A stretch of DNA of 64,000 nucleotides, from positions 2,108,001 to 2,172,000 of the forward strand of contig NZ_CP038437.2 of the NCBI RefSeq assembly GCF_008329985.2, written 5' to 3'. Shown here piece after piece: positions 1 to 8,007 of this stretch. The number at the start of each line of letters is the position of its first letter. Positions within the stretch are counted from its first letter, which is position 1. A program made the translations under genes and the position numbers. This stretch comes from Halomonas binhaiensis (GTDB taxonomy: Bacteria; Pseudomonadota; Gammaproteobacteria; Pseudomonadales; Halomonadaceae). Under the pieces are notes generated by a model. It searched no databases and was not told the origin of the DNA. It saw only the letters and a program-made list of their open reading frames with translations.

Positions 1-102
1 ACCATCAGCCCATCCATTGAACTGCCTGAAAACTATAAGTCACTCACGCTGTGGGATGTGATTGATCTGTTGTGGCGAGAAGCTCCCCGAGAGTTGCCAT
101 GA
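1..102 (+). CDS. C-terminal fragment of an unrecognised protein, cut by window edge
   Basis: The first plus-strand frame is open from base 1 to a TGA at 100-102 and gives 33 residues ending in LLWREAPRELP. The residues look protein-like, but the piece is too short to assign to a family. It could also be chance, since 33 open codons are not rare. Confidence 0.35.
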   Translation, partial: TISPSIELPENYKSLTLWDVIDLLWREAPRELP

Positions 103-293
103 CCTTGAGGATAAACGGAGACGTCTCTCAATGTCACTGTGCTGAGATGATGAGTCACCAGAAAGCATAAAAAGAAAATTAACTTTACAAAATCTGAAGG
201 TTGTGCAGCATTTATGTATAAATATACAGTTGCGGTGTGGATCATGCAGAGTAAATCATGACAGCTCACTCATCGTGCCTGGAGTTTATTCTC

Positions 294-491
294 ATGTCGC
301 CAGAAGAAAAGCTGATACACCAAATATCCCTGATGTTTGGTGCCGCATTTAAAGTGCTAAAGGATGTTGAACCCGATAAAACTCGGGAGATGCTGGATGC
401 GGCCATCTCTGAATGCCAGAAGACAGGATGTGGAGACGACTTTCCGCGTTCTGTAAAGACTGTCTTGTTTGGTGGGAATAACCCAGGATAA
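294..491 (+). CDS. small hypothetical protein, 65 aa
   Basis: This short soluble protein begins MSPEEKLIHQ and contains two cysteines and a glycine-rich C-terminus. I chose the ATG at 294 rather than the one at 258 because a GGAG sequence lies about 10 bases upstream of it. No family is recognised. It lacks a membrane segment or signal peptide. The amphipathic, charged composition looks like a real protein, but with no operon partner the call stays tentative. Confidence 0.45.
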   Translation: MSPEEKLIHQISLMFGAAFKVLKDVEPDKTREMLDAAISECQKTGCGDDFPRSVKTVLFGGNNPG

Positions 492-857
492 TTCCACCTG
501 GCATCCGGCGGTCAAGGGTTATGACACCTCTGCCGGGTGCCGGACTATTTCATGACAACAGAGTATTCCATGAAGGATGCTGACATCATGAGCACAAACA
601 TAGAATTATTTTCCTCAGGTTATGATGGTGAATAATGCAATAAGAAATATCACTTCAAGGCTCTTGTCTGGAAAACAAGAATAAAATATCCGACCTGAAA
701 ATAACTGCCTCAATTTTTTCCTACCATGGTGATGATCGACACGATCAAGGTCGAGCTCTCCACAGAAGCATGCCTCCCTGTATGCGGCTGGCCGGGCTGT
801 GCGATCGCTACACGATACGCTATGCTCCCAGACCCATTCCCAGGATACGGATATCGC
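492..857. other. gene-free stretch with an imperfect hairpin
   Basis: I see no convincing coding sequence here. Bases around 499-540 form an imperfect stem (GGCATCCGGCGG against CTGCCGGGTGCC) just after the small gene ending at 491. It has no following T-run, so it is at best a weak terminator. The remainder probably holds the promoter of the DUF1090 gene. Confidence 0.3.
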
Positions 858-1253
858 ATGAGAAGTCTGTACAAGTATTTGGCCCCATTGTGCTGTTGTC
901 TTGCATTCGCCAATGGTGCGGTTGCCGATGATTCGGCTTCGCCATGCAGTGACAAAGAAGCAGAAGTGCAGCGTCAGCTGCAAATCGCCAAGGATCATGG
1001 TAACGAGGATCAGGTGCGCGGACTTGAACGTGCTCTGGTTGGCATCCAGGAAAACTGCTCCCAAGAGAGTCTCATGGCTGACGCCGAGGAAAAGGTTCGC
1101 GAAGGTCAGGAGAAAGTGCGTGATCGTCAGGAAGATCTCGATGAAGCACTGGAAGATGGCGACCTTGAGGACATCCAGGAGCAACGGGAAGAGCTGCAAG
1201 AGGCAGTCGACGAGCTCAACTCCCGTATCGAGCAGTTGAAAGTGCTCCAGTAA
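858..1253 (+). CDS. DUF1090 (YqjC-like) periplasmic protein
   Basis: The 131-residue product has an N-terminal signal peptide (MRSLYKYLAPLCCCLAFANG, cleavage near ANGAVA) followed by a highly charged, mostly helical domain. Two cysteines (SPCSDKEAE and QENCSQES) and the helix-rich REGQEKVRDRQEDLDEAL region fit the DUF1090/YqjC family, whose members are about 120 residues. Function is unknown; it probably acts in the periplasm. The start at 858 is chosen because upstream in-frame codons do not resemble a protein and the signal peptide begins exactly here. A strong hairpin terminator follows. Confidence 0.8.
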   Translation: MRSLYKYLAPLCCCLAFANGAVADDSASPCSDKEAEVQRQLQIAKDHGNEDQVRGLERALVGIQENCSQESLMADAEEKVREGQEKVRDRQEDLDEALEDGDLEDIQEQREELQEAVDELNSRIEQLKVLQ

Positions 1254-1277
1254 GCAAGAAGCTCCCCATACTTTCCT

Positions 1278-1313
1278 ACACAGCCCCTGGCAAAGGTTTG
1301 CCAGGGGCTGTGT
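1278..1313 (+). terminator. perfect 17-bp hairpin after the DUF1090 gene
   Basis: The arms ACACAGCCCCTGGCAAA and TTTGCCAGGGGCTGTGT are perfectly complementary. The stem lies 25 bases beyond the DUF1090 stop and is followed by CTTGTCT. It is probably an intrinsic terminator, and it may work in both directions because the HxlR gene ends nearby on the other strand. Confidence 0.8.
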
Positions 1314-1357
1314 CTTGTCTGGTTCTGGGTGATATGCGGCAAGACGTTGCTCATTGG

Positions 1358-1699
1358 CTATGGTCTGTCTCTCTCCTTCAGCCATAGACCAAACTCTCGT
1401 AGAGCATGAATCACTGGGCGAAGGCGCTGCCCATCATCGGTGAGCCGGTATTCGACTTTCACGGGCACCTCGGCAAAGACGGTTCTCTGGATCAGGCCTG
1501 CTTCTTCAAGGGCGCGCAGATCAAGTGTCAGCATGCGTTGAGAGATATTGGGAACATCTCGTCGGAGTTCATTAAATCTTTTAGGTCCTTCCAATAGAAA
1601 CGAGACAATCAGCATTCTCCAACGTCCGCCAACAAGGAGAATGGCCTCTTCGACTGAGCAGCCAGAAACGCTCTTTTTCACAATGCCATGTCCCTGCAA
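1358..1699 (-). CDS. HxlR-family winged-helix transcriptional regulator
   Basis: The 113-residue protein has the HxlR architecture: an early cysteine (SGCSVEEAI), the GGRWRMLIVSFLLEG helix, the FNELRRDVPNISQRMLT recognition region, and the wing ending in VEYRLTDDGQRL. Such regulators often sense electrophiles or oxidants through the conserved cysteine. It is transcribed away from the glutathione transferase gene, with about 100 AT-rich bases between them, so regulation of that gene is a reasonable inference. The exact start (ATG at 1699 or an internal GTG at about 1681) is uncertain. Confidence 0.85.
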   Translation of the reverse strand: MQGHGIVKKSVSGCSVEEAILLVGGRWRMLIVSFLLEGPKRFNELRRDVPNISQRMLTLDLRALEEAGLIQRTVFAEVPVKVEYRLTDDGQRLRPVIHALREFGLWLKERDRP

Positions 1700-1797
1700 G
1701 TATAAAAAATGTGCCTATATAACAAAATATTTCCTTCTATAAAACAATAACTAAAGAGAGCACACTGAGCTCCTTTCCACCTGAAGGAGGTATTTTC

Positions 1798-2418
1798 ATG
1801 AAGTTGTTCTTTGCTCCGGACACGTGCTCTCTGTCTCCTCATATCATCTTGAGAGAGCTGGGTCTCCCTTTCGAGTTGGTTAGGGTCAACAACAAGACGA
1901 AGAGAACGGCAGACGGCAGGGACTTTTACACCATCAACCCCAAGGGCTATGTGGCGGCGCTTTTGCTCGACAACGGTGAAGTGCTCACGGAAGGGCCCGC
2001 TATCCTGCAATACCTTGCTGATCTGCAGCCGGAAGCGGGTCTGGCTCCGCCCAGTGGAACCTGGGAGCGAGTCCGTCTTCAGGAATGGCTTAATTTCATT
2101 ACCAGTGAACTACATGGAGGGGCGGGGCCGTTATTCAACAAAGACCTTCCTGATAAAGCGAAGGAGATCTTCAAGGAAAAGCTATTCAAACGGCTAGATC
2201 ATCTGGAGGTAAGGCTGGACAGCCATCCTTATGTGCTGGGTGAACAATTCAGTATCGCGGATGCTTATCTGTATACCGTATTACTCTGGATGCGCTTTTT
2301 CGCTATTGACCTGGGCAAATGGCCAAGCTTGCAGCAGTATCTGGGGCGTATTGGTGAACGTGCATCCGTGAGAGAAGCTATCTCTGAGGAGGCGAAAACC
2401 CAGCCAGTACTGAGCTGA
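1798..2418 (+). CDS. gst: glutathione S-transferase, beta-like
   Basis: The 206-residue protein has a thioredoxin-fold N-terminal domain (MKLFFAPDTCSLSPHIILRE, with Cys10 where bacterial beta-class enzymes carry their catalytic cysteine), the glutathione-contact segment TEGPAILQYLAD, and an all-helical C-terminal domain with the LGEQFSIADAYLYTVL motif. It is expected to conjugate or reduce electrophilic substrates with glutathione in the cytoplasm. The start is secure: a near-perfect AAGGAGGT ribosome-binding site ends 7 bases before the ATG. The divergent HxlR gene is its probable regulator. Confidence 0.9.
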   Translation: MKLFFAPDTCSLSPHIILRELGLPFELVRVNNKTKRTADGRDFYTINPKGYVAALLLDNGEVLTEGPAILQYLADLQPEAGLAPPSGTWERVRLQEWLNFITSELHGGAGPLFNKDLPDKAKEIFKEKLFKRLDHLEVRLDSHPYVLGEQFSIADAYLYTVLLWMRFFAIDLGKWPSLQQYLGRIGERASVREAISEEAKTQPVLS

Positions 2419-2535
2419 GTGTAAAGAGGCATGCGCTGACGTGTCCTGGCAAATCTCAGCTCTGGTAGCCACGACAGTGGTGTACTAGAGCTGAGTGATG
2501 CGCAGGAGGAATGCCGGGCCAACCAATCCTTGGTA

Positions 2536-3714
2536 TCAACGACTGGAAACGGCTGTCCGGCAGCACCGTTGCGACAAGCATGTTGCAAGGGCCAGTAATG
2601 AGAGAGCCAATACAGAGATGGAGAGTACGGTGCTGCTAGTGCCAAATAGTGCGCTAACGCCCATTGCTACCAGTGCAGCACTGCCAATTTGGCAGCACCC
2701 GACCAAACCCGAAGCGGTAGCCGAATGACCATGTTCGCTTGCGATGGCGCCTGATACGGCGAGTGACAACGAAGAACCGTTGGCCAAACTCACGAGACAC
2801 ATCGGTAAGATCATGGCGGTTGTGCTGCATATCTGCAGTGCATCCATGATCACGAATGCAGAACCGCCAAGTACAAAGCTAATGATGCCTGCTGTCACGA
2901 TGCGCTCGTACGGCCAGCGGTCGAGCAGTTGCTTGGCCAGCAGATTGGCGCCAATGATGCATGCCGTCAGTGGCAAATACAGCCATCCACTCTGTTCTTC
3001 GCTCAATCCCTGGCGTGCGAACAGGAAAGGCGACTGAGTCAGGTAAACGAACCAGGCACAGTAGATCGAGCATATCAGTAATGTATAGCGGCGAAATTTC
3101 TGGTCGCCGAGTACACGTCCATATCCTGCAAAGGGAGGCGTGTATGCACGAGCTGTCTTGGGGCGTGTCTCGGGTAGAAGTGTTTGTACCATCAGCAGTG
3201 CTAGAGCGCCAAAAGCGGCGACAAACAAAAAATCAGTTCGCCAACCGAAAGTGGCCGCTAGATGACCGCCGATAGCTGGCGCCAGAGCCGGTGATAAAGA
3301 GACCAGCGGATAGACAATTGCATAAACCTTGGCCGAAGTGTGTTTATCGCAAGTATCGGCGATCAGGGCACGGCCAATGACCAAGCCTGCTGCCGAGCCC
3401 GCTGCTTGCAGCATGCGCCATGCCAGGAAAACCGTGTAGTTACTGGTAGTAGCACACCCCAGAGAGCCGATGATGTAGAGCGAAATACCAATAAACAGTA
3501 CAGGTTTGCGCCCAAAGTTGTCGGACAATGGCCCATAGAGCAGTTGTGATATCGCCAGTATCAATAGGTAAACAGAAACAGTCTGCGGCATTTGCCAATC
3601 GCTGATCCCAAGTTCCGTGGTCATGCTGGGCATGGCAGGTAGATAGACATCCGACGCGATCAGCCCAAAGGTGCTGAGCATCGCAACCGTCAGGATGAAT
3701 GACAATCTTGGCAT
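2536..3714 (-). CDS. Bcr/CflA-family multidrug efflux transporter (MFS)
   Basis: The product is about 392 residues with 12 predicted membrane helices. It carries the Bcr/CflA signature near the N-terminus (SDVYLPAMPSM), the MFS loop-2 motif GPLSDNFGRKPVL, and the helix-5 drug/H+ antiporter segment PALAPAIGGHLAATFGWR. It likely exports a drug or metabolite using the proton gradient across the inner membrane. I start at the ATG at 3714 (MPRLSFILTVAML), which is preceded by CGGAG at good spacing; the longer frame to 3771 adds a hydrophilic tail that is unusual for this family. The LysR gene next door is divergent and is the likely regulator. Confidence 0.88.
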   Translation of the reverse strand: MPRLSFILTVAMLSTFGLIASDVYLPAMPSMTTELGISDWQMPQTVSVYLLILAISQLLYGPLSDNFGRKPVLFIGISLYIIGSLGCATTSNYTVFLAWRMLQAAGSAAGLVIGRALIADTCDKHTSAKVYAIVYPLVSLSPALAPAIGGHLAATFGWRTDFLFVAAFGALALLMVQTLLPETRPKTARAYTPPFAGYGRVLGDQKFRRYTLLICSIYCAWFVYLTQSPFLFARQGLSEEQSGWLYLPLTACIIGANLLAKQLLDRWPYERIVTAGIISFVLGGSAFVIMDALQICSTTAMILPMCLVSLANGSSLSLAVSGAIASEHGHSATASGLVGCCQIGSAALVAMGVSALFGTSSTVLSISVLALSLLALATCLSQRCCRTAVSSR

Positions 3715-3857
3715 GGCAGAGCTCCGAGCACGCGGGCAGTGCCTGCGGGCTTCATGATGAGAGAAGGGCAATGTCCCGTTATGGTATGCAGGCTTTCGTC
3801 ATGTGAAAATGCAGGAATGTGCAGCCAGTGCATGCAAATTTGCAGCTCGGAGGGCGA

Positions 3858-4730
3858 ATGAATTGGGATGATGTACGCATCTTTCTGGCAGTGCAGCGGG
3901 CCGGCACTCTACGAGGGGCCGCGCAGTTTCTGAAGGTCGATCAGACAACCGTTGGACGTCGCTTGGCTGGCCTGGAGCATTGTCTTGGAAGCCGACTGTT
4001 CTTGCGCACCACAGGAGGGCTTGTTTTAACCGATGCTGGTCGCCAAGTGCTCGAGACGGCTGAGGGGATGGAACGGATGGCCGTTTCCTTCGAGCGTCTT
4101 AGTGAAGGCAAGGACAAGCGGGTAGCTGGGGAAGTGAAGGTGACCACGACGGATGCATTGGCAGTGGACTTCGTGGTACCTGCTATCGAAAACCTGAAGG
4201 CCCAGTATCCCGAGGTGAAAGTGCTCTTGAATACGTCCACTCGGTTGCTCGACCTGGCTCGTCGCGAGGCTGACATTGCTGTGCGTACTCTGCGCCCAGA
4301 ACAACCTGACCTGATCGTGCGTCAGCTCGGGAATTGGGAAGTAGGGCTGTATGCGTCTCAACGCTATCTGGAGAGCCATGGCGAACCTCAGCAAGGGGAA
4401 GGGTTCAAAGGGCATGATATCGCGCTGTACCAGCAAGGCGTGACGGTACGCCAGGATGACACTCTTGCAGGTGAGCCGTTGGGAGAAGGTCGGGTGGTTG
4501 CTGAACTCGATTCCAGCTTGCTGCTGGCGACGTTCGTACGTGCAGGTTTGGCACTGGGGGAGCTACCCAGTTATTTGGCACAGCGCGATCCTGAATTGGT
4601 ACGAGTCTGGCCGAAGCGCAAACGAACCAATCCCTATGAAGCCTGGATGGTTTTGCATCAGGATTTGGCCCATACCGCTAGGGTGCGGGTAGTGGTAGAA
4701 GCGATTGCTGAAGCCTTCACCTCCGCGTGA
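3858..4730 (+). CDS. LysR-family transcriptional regulator
   Basis: This 290-residue regulator has an N-terminal winged helix (MNWDDVRIFLAVQRAGTL followed by AAQFLKVDQTTVGRRL) and a substrate-binding domain of two alpha/beta lobes. The start at 3858 is supported by GGAGG at 3849-3853. It is divergent from the Bcr/CflA pump, with 143 bases between the two starts, the usual arrangement for a LysR regulator and its target. The inducer cannot be read from the sequence. Confidence 0.9.
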   Translation: MNWDDVRIFLAVQRAGTLRGAAQFLKVDQTTVGRRLAGLEHCLGSRLFLRTTGGLVLTDAGRQVLETAEGMERMAVSFERLSEGKDKRVAGEVKVTTTDALAVDFVVPAIENLKAQYPEVKVLLNTSTRLLDLARREADIAVRTLRPEQPDLIVRQLGNWEVGLYASQRYLESHGEPQQGEGFKGHDIALYQQGVTVRQDDTLAGEPLGEGRVVAELDSSLLLATFVRAGLALGELPSYLAQRDPELVRVWPKRKRTNPYEAWMVLHQDLAHTARVRVVVEAIAEAFTSA

Positions 4731-5234
4731 GCTCACATCCAGCCTGTATTCATTACTCTCCAGGCCTCCTGTCGCCTTTATATAAATTCTTGATACTGCA
4801 TCGGCCCATTGGCGGATACCAAATGTATCTCGCTACGAGAGAGGTAAAAAAAGCCGCCCGCAGGCGGCAAGTCGTTGCGACTGGCCTGGTTGGCCATGAG
4901 TGGTGAATACTGCCGGGCGAAAAGGCTGCATCCACCCCGATGGCCGCTCTGCCAAGGCTGTAGGAAGGGGGCAGGAGATACCTGTCCATTTCCTGTTGGC
5001 GATGAGCAGGACGCCCATTCTGGGCTTCTTCCGAGCAGCGGTCTTATCCAAAAACGTCAGTTAAGACCTTATTCTGCCCACTAGAACCTGCAGGCTAAGC
5101 ATGAGCCCTGCCATATCGCTTTCTAGGACACTCAGACACGCTAGCCGGAGGGCAGAAAAGGATGCTCTAACACATTGATCGGACAGAACTGTTGACGTTT
5201 GGAGAAAAGCTGGTAAAGTACACCGCCGTGAGCC
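4731..5234. other. gene-free stretch before tRNA-Ser, possible minus-strand small RNA
   Basis: No open frame here looks like a protein. On the minus strand the stretch contains a small hairpin (GCCCA-gaa-TGGGC, around 5010-5024) and ends in a strong terminator at 4846-4868 that belongs to no visible gene. That arrangement would fit a small RNA of roughly 200 bases on the minus strand. I compared it mentally with 6S, 4.5S, tmRNA and RNase P RNA and saw no match. The plus-strand promoter of the tRNA must lie in the last 100 bases. Confidence 0.3.
4846..4868 (-). terminator. intrinsic terminator read on the minus strand
   Basis: GCCGCC-CGCA-GGCGGC forms a 6-bp GC stem at 4853-4868, with a run of seven A at 4846-4852 that becomes a U-tract on the minus strand. 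No minus-strand gene ends here, so it may end a non-coding transcript. Confidence 0.65.
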
Positions 5235-5325
5235 GGAGGGATGGCAGAGCGGTTGAATGCACCGGTCTTGAAAACCGGCGTAGGTTAATAGCCTACCCAG
5301 GGTTCGAATCCCTGTCCCTCCGCCA
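5235..5325 (+). tRNA. tRNA-Ser(TGA)
   Basis: This is a complete 91-base serine tRNA. The 7-bp acceptor stem GGAGGGA pairs with TCCCTCC, the anticodon stem-loop is GGTCTTGAAAACC with anticodon TGA, the long variable arm GTAGG..CCTAC is typical of serine tRNA, and GGGTTCGAATCCC forms the T-arm. CCA is encoded at 5323-5325. It is the integration target of the adjacent element. The variable arm differs from that of the displaced copy at 19702-19762, so the 3' half of this gene may have been supplied by the element. Confidence 0.97.
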
Positions 5326-5326
5326 C
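5297..5326 (+). repeat. attL: left attachment-site repeat (30 bp) in the tRNA 3' end
   Basis: The 30 bases from CCAGGG to GCCAC in the tRNA T-arm and acceptor stem recur exactly at 19733-19762. A second identical block of 15 bases around the anticodon loop (5265-5279) recurs at 19702-19716, and the differing variable arm lies between. The integrase gene begins its end 150 bases away, as in many tRNA-integrating elements. Confidence 0.9.
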
Positions 5327-5333
5327 CTTATTC

Positions 5334-5366
5334 AAGGGAATCAGCTACTTAGCTGGTTCCCTTTTT
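5334..5366 (+). terminator. tRNA-Ser terminator on the element side
   Basis: AAGGGAA-t-CAGCT-actt-AGCTG-g-TTCCCTT is followed by TTT, just after the tRNA. It resembles in design, but not in sequence, the hairpin just beyond the displaced tRNA end (19780-19812). This suggests that the element supplied a replacement terminator. Confidence 0.8.
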
Positions 5367-5478
5367 CATTTCTACTGGTCAAAAAACAGCCAAAAGTGCA
5401 ACGGGTGCAACGATATCCGTTACCCCCTAGCGGTGAGACCAGCAAAGAATAGACTAAAGCCTAATGATTTTGCCTATT

Positions 5479-6495
5479 TCACCCCTCGAGAAGCCCCTCG
5501 ATATCTAAGGCAGAAACCTTCAGCACCTGCTTTGCACGTAGGTAGATTTCTGTGGTGCGTCGATCGCTGTGTTGGAGGTTTGCCTGGACATCGAGCCCTT
5601 GTCGCTCGGCATCCGTTGCATGCTTGGCTCGCAGGTCATGTTCCGTAAAGCGTTCGATCTTCCCTTCTTTGATGGCCTTCTTCATCCCGTACTGCCAACG
5701 GCTGTGGAAGTGATCCTTGTCGTAGGGCTCACCATTCTTTCGGCAGAACAGGGTAGGGCCCTGGTGTCCACGAGCCAGATTGTCAGCCTGTATCTCTGCC
5801 TCCAGGCGGCGCAACTCATCATCCCAAGGAATCACAGCCTGTTTCTTGGCCTTGCTCGTGCGCAACGTGATGCCTTGCGGCTGCAGCTGATCAAGGCGCA
5901 GGGTTAGCATGTCTCTCTGGCGTAGGCCCGTCTTGTACTTGAACAAGGCATATCGACGCACCCAGGGGGTGGTGTGGCGCAGGAATATGCGGAACTCGTC
6001 ATCCGTGACATAACGATCCCGGGGCATCAGTTTGAACTTGGAGACGGGGTCCGCTGGATTGCGCTCTGTGATGCCCCAGCGCTGGGCATAGCGAAAGACA
6101 TGCTTGAGTAGGGCAAGTTCATGGTTGGCCTGGGTCTTCGAGGTGATGCCTCGGGCATCCATGAAGGCGTATATGTCGTGAACGGTGATGTCCTCGATCT
6201 CGCATTCCCCAAATACCTGGCGAAGGCGCTTGAGCTCTTGCTTGTTCGCCCGCCGTGTTGCTTCTGATGGCTTAGCAGGGATGATCTCTGCTTCGTAGCG
6301 GTCGAATAGCCTTCCCATGCTCGCCTTGGGAAATAGTCTTGCTTCCCAGTCTTTGAAGGCTTCTAGAGCTTCCTCCTTAGTGGTGCCGAGCAAAATCCAA
6401 CTTTTTCCTACCAGGGCCTTCTGGCGCTGGTTGCACATGTATCGCCAGGCTCCCTTGCGCCAATACACTCTAGGGATGCCGATCGATTCCTTCAT
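5479..6495 (-). CDS. int: tyrosine recombinase (phage-type integrase)
   Basis: The 338-residue protein has an N-terminal arm-binding part, a core-binding domain (PSEATRRANKQELKRLRQVF), and a catalytic domain. Catalytic features visible are the Arg of TGLRQRDMLTLRLDQL, the box-II segment FTEHDLRAKHATDAERQG (H..LR..H), and the C-terminal Tyr in TTEIYLRA. It should catalyse site-specific integration and excision at the tRNA-Ser anticodon or T-arm region. The start at 6495 is chosen because GGAGG lies 8 bases upstream; the ATG overlaps the stop of the DUF4224-like gene (ATGA), so the two are translationally coupled. It is transcribed toward the tRNA, ending about 150 bases from it. Confidence 0.93.
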   Translation of the reverse strand: MKESIGIPRVYWRKGAWRYMCNQRQKALVGKSWILLGTTKEEALEAFKDWEARLFPKASMGRLFDRYEAEIIPAKPSEATRRANKQELKRLRQVFGECEIEDITVHDIYAFMDARGITSKTQANHELALLKHVFRYAQRWGITERNPADPVSKFKLMPRDRYVTDDEFRIFLRHTTPWVRRYALFKYKTGLRQRDMLTLRLDQLQPQGITLRTSKAKKQAVIPWDDELRRLEAEIQADNLARGHQGPTLFCRKNGEPYDKDHFHSRWQYGMKKAIKEGKIERFTEHDLRAKHATDAERQGLDVQANLQHSDRRTTEIYLRAKQVLKVSALDIEGLLEG

Positions 6496-6710
6496 CGAGC
6501 AAGAACCTCCAAGTTCGGGCGGGTGCGTTTCTGTGGCGTTACTCCTTCGCCGCACAGCACTTGTTCTACATGCCGGCGTCCAACAATCAGACCGCCTGCC
6601 GCGTTCATCTTCCAGCGAATCCCCATTCCATCGAGGGTTTCACATTGCTCCTTCCGACGTTTTCGGCCGGTGAGTTCTTCCAGTTCTTCATTGGTAAGGA
6701 ACAGAGGCAT
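6492..6710 (-). CDS. DUF4224-like small phage protein, possible excisionase
   Basis: This 72-residue protein starts MPLFLTNEELEELTGRKRR and continues to a WKMNAAGGLIVGRRHVE segment. The LTNEELEELTG opening and the small basic winged-helix-like layout match DUF4224 proteins, which typically sit directly before a phage integrase gene. It may bind att or promoter DNA and set recombination direction, but that is inferred from position and size. The start at 6710 has AGGAG 6 bases upstream. Its stop overlaps the integrase start by four bases. Confidence 0.75.
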   Translation of the reverse strand: MPLFLTNEELEELTGRKRRKEQCETLDGMGIRWKMNAAGGLIVGRRHVEQVLCGEGVTPQKRTRPNLEVLAR

Positions 6711-6807
6711 AATCGCTCCTTGAGTGCTGTTCTGCGAGAGATCGCTAGGGCCGTACATACAAGAAAGCCGCCTCGGTGGGCGGCTATTCATTGCGTTTTT
6801 TTGAGTA

Positions 6808-7725
6808 CTACAGTGATGTCGGTGTGACTCGTCGTCTTGACCACATCCAGACTGCCCAATGCGCTAAAACCGGCCAGTCTTGCTTCAAGAATTTCATGAA
6901 AGCTCGTCGCCACAATTCGGTACGAGATTTATCGAAATCGAAATGCTCCTGAAGCGTGGTGTCGTGATACCCGTTGACCATTAGTTCTAGAAATTTTGGC
7001 CATGCATCAATTCTATGAAGGAAGGTAAAAGGTGTTCCTGTGAGATTGTTATAGGATGTCCCGCAACCCGAACAGACATAATCCGTAATGCGCCTGTCTT
7101 TCCCTTTCTTTACATACTTTGGGGGTGCATCGCACACAGGGCATGCTCTTTCCTTCGTGTAGCACAGAATGTGCAAAGCTTTCTGACATTCATCCAGTTC
7201 CATCTTTACGTGCGGACTAAGTTCGGTCGAGGTCAATGATTGGTGGCTATGCCACCAGTCATGTAGAGGTTTGTCATAGGCTTCCATGACGCGGATGAAG
7301 GCCTTATCCCAGTTGAGTGATGCCTTATTGCTTATTTCTACCAGCGATGCGATACGCTCCTGAGATAAGCCGCTGAAGCGATATCGCATCCAATCGCTCC
7401 ATTTAGCATGGTGCCGCATGAGGCGAAGCGGGGTACCCGTTAAAATATTGAATTGTTTACCGCAGTCTCTGCATAGATAGCTATCTCTCACATTTCCAAT
7501 CGTATGGGCGGGATATGTCATGTAGATGGACTCACTTCCACACCGGGGGCAGTTGGGAGGTCTACTGAAAGGAAGGGTATCAAGGTACAAAACGAAGCCG
7601 CGTGCGGCAGATACCAAGGGTTCTGGTAGAAGCTCAAAAGGTGGGCGCTCCAGAATGAAGGACACTTCATTCATGGTGTTTTTCCGCCTTTCAGGAGCTC
7701 GGGAGTGTGTTTCCGAGTGAGCCAC
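6808..7725 (-). CDS. DUF746-like protein with two zinc ribbons
   Basis: The 305-residue protein contains two similar modules. Each has a CxxC pair, a second CxxC pair and a following LTGTP motif: CPRCGS..CRDCGKQFNILTGTP at about residues 58-99, and CPVCDA..CSGCGTSYNNLTGTP at about 195-232. Zinc ribbons followed by this motif occur in DUF746 proteins and in IS1595/ISXO2-type transposases, but no DDE catalytic domain is visible. Direct DNA binding is likely. The GTG at 7725 has a strong GGAGG 7 bases upstream; an ATG at 7674 is an alternative. It faces away from vgrG and could be a regulator or mobility factor of the island. Confidence 0.65.
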   Translation of the reverse strand: MAHSETHSRAPERRKNTMNEVSFILERPPFELLPEPLVSAARGFVLYLDTLPFSRPPNCPRCGSESIYMTYPAHTIGNVRDSYLCRDCGKQFNILTGTPLRLMRHHAKWSDWMRYRFSGLSQERIASLVEISNKASLNWDKAFIRVMEAYDKPLHDWWHSHQSLTSTELSPHVKMELDECQKALHILCYTKERACPVCDAPPKYVKKGKDRRITDYVCSGCGTSYNNLTGTPFTFLHRIDAWPKFLELMVNGYHDTTLQEHFDFDKSRTELWRRAFMKFLKQDWPVLAHWAVWMWSRRRVTPTSL

Positions 7726-8007
7726 CTAATTTCCTCCGCTGCCTATGAATCATCATCAGAAGGGGCTCCTTCCGTGATGCCTGAGTATGCCCTGCTGCAA
7801 TCCTTCCAAAAGCAAACTGTCACGCTAGCTCTTAAGAATTTCAACTACGACACGGAGATAGCAGCCGTGTAAGAGATGTCGTACAAGCAAATACGCTATT
7901 GCTTACATGGCCTGAATGGCCCCTGTTATGGGCTGATATCCGGGTTTCCTGTATTGTGTAGGGCATTTGATAATCATGCGATACAAGCGCGTAGAGGGAC
8001 ATGAACC
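7726..8007 (+). promoter_or_regulatory. divergent intergenic region upstream of vgrG
   Basis: The 282 bases separate the minus-strand zinc-ribbon gene from vgrG. A TGATAAT sequence at about 7968-7974, 34 bases before the vgrG start, could serve as a -10 element. AGAGGGAC precedes the ATG. No clear -35 element or operator repeat is visible. Confidence 0.35.

Noticed and set aside
33..269. Minus-strand frame of 78 codons at the left edge
   Set aside because: Composition is not protein-like, no ribosome-binding site, and it overlaps better plus-strand candidates.
4753..5051. Minus-strand frames of 72 and 78 codons
   Set aside because: Low-complexity composition and no start signals; the region is better read as non-coding.
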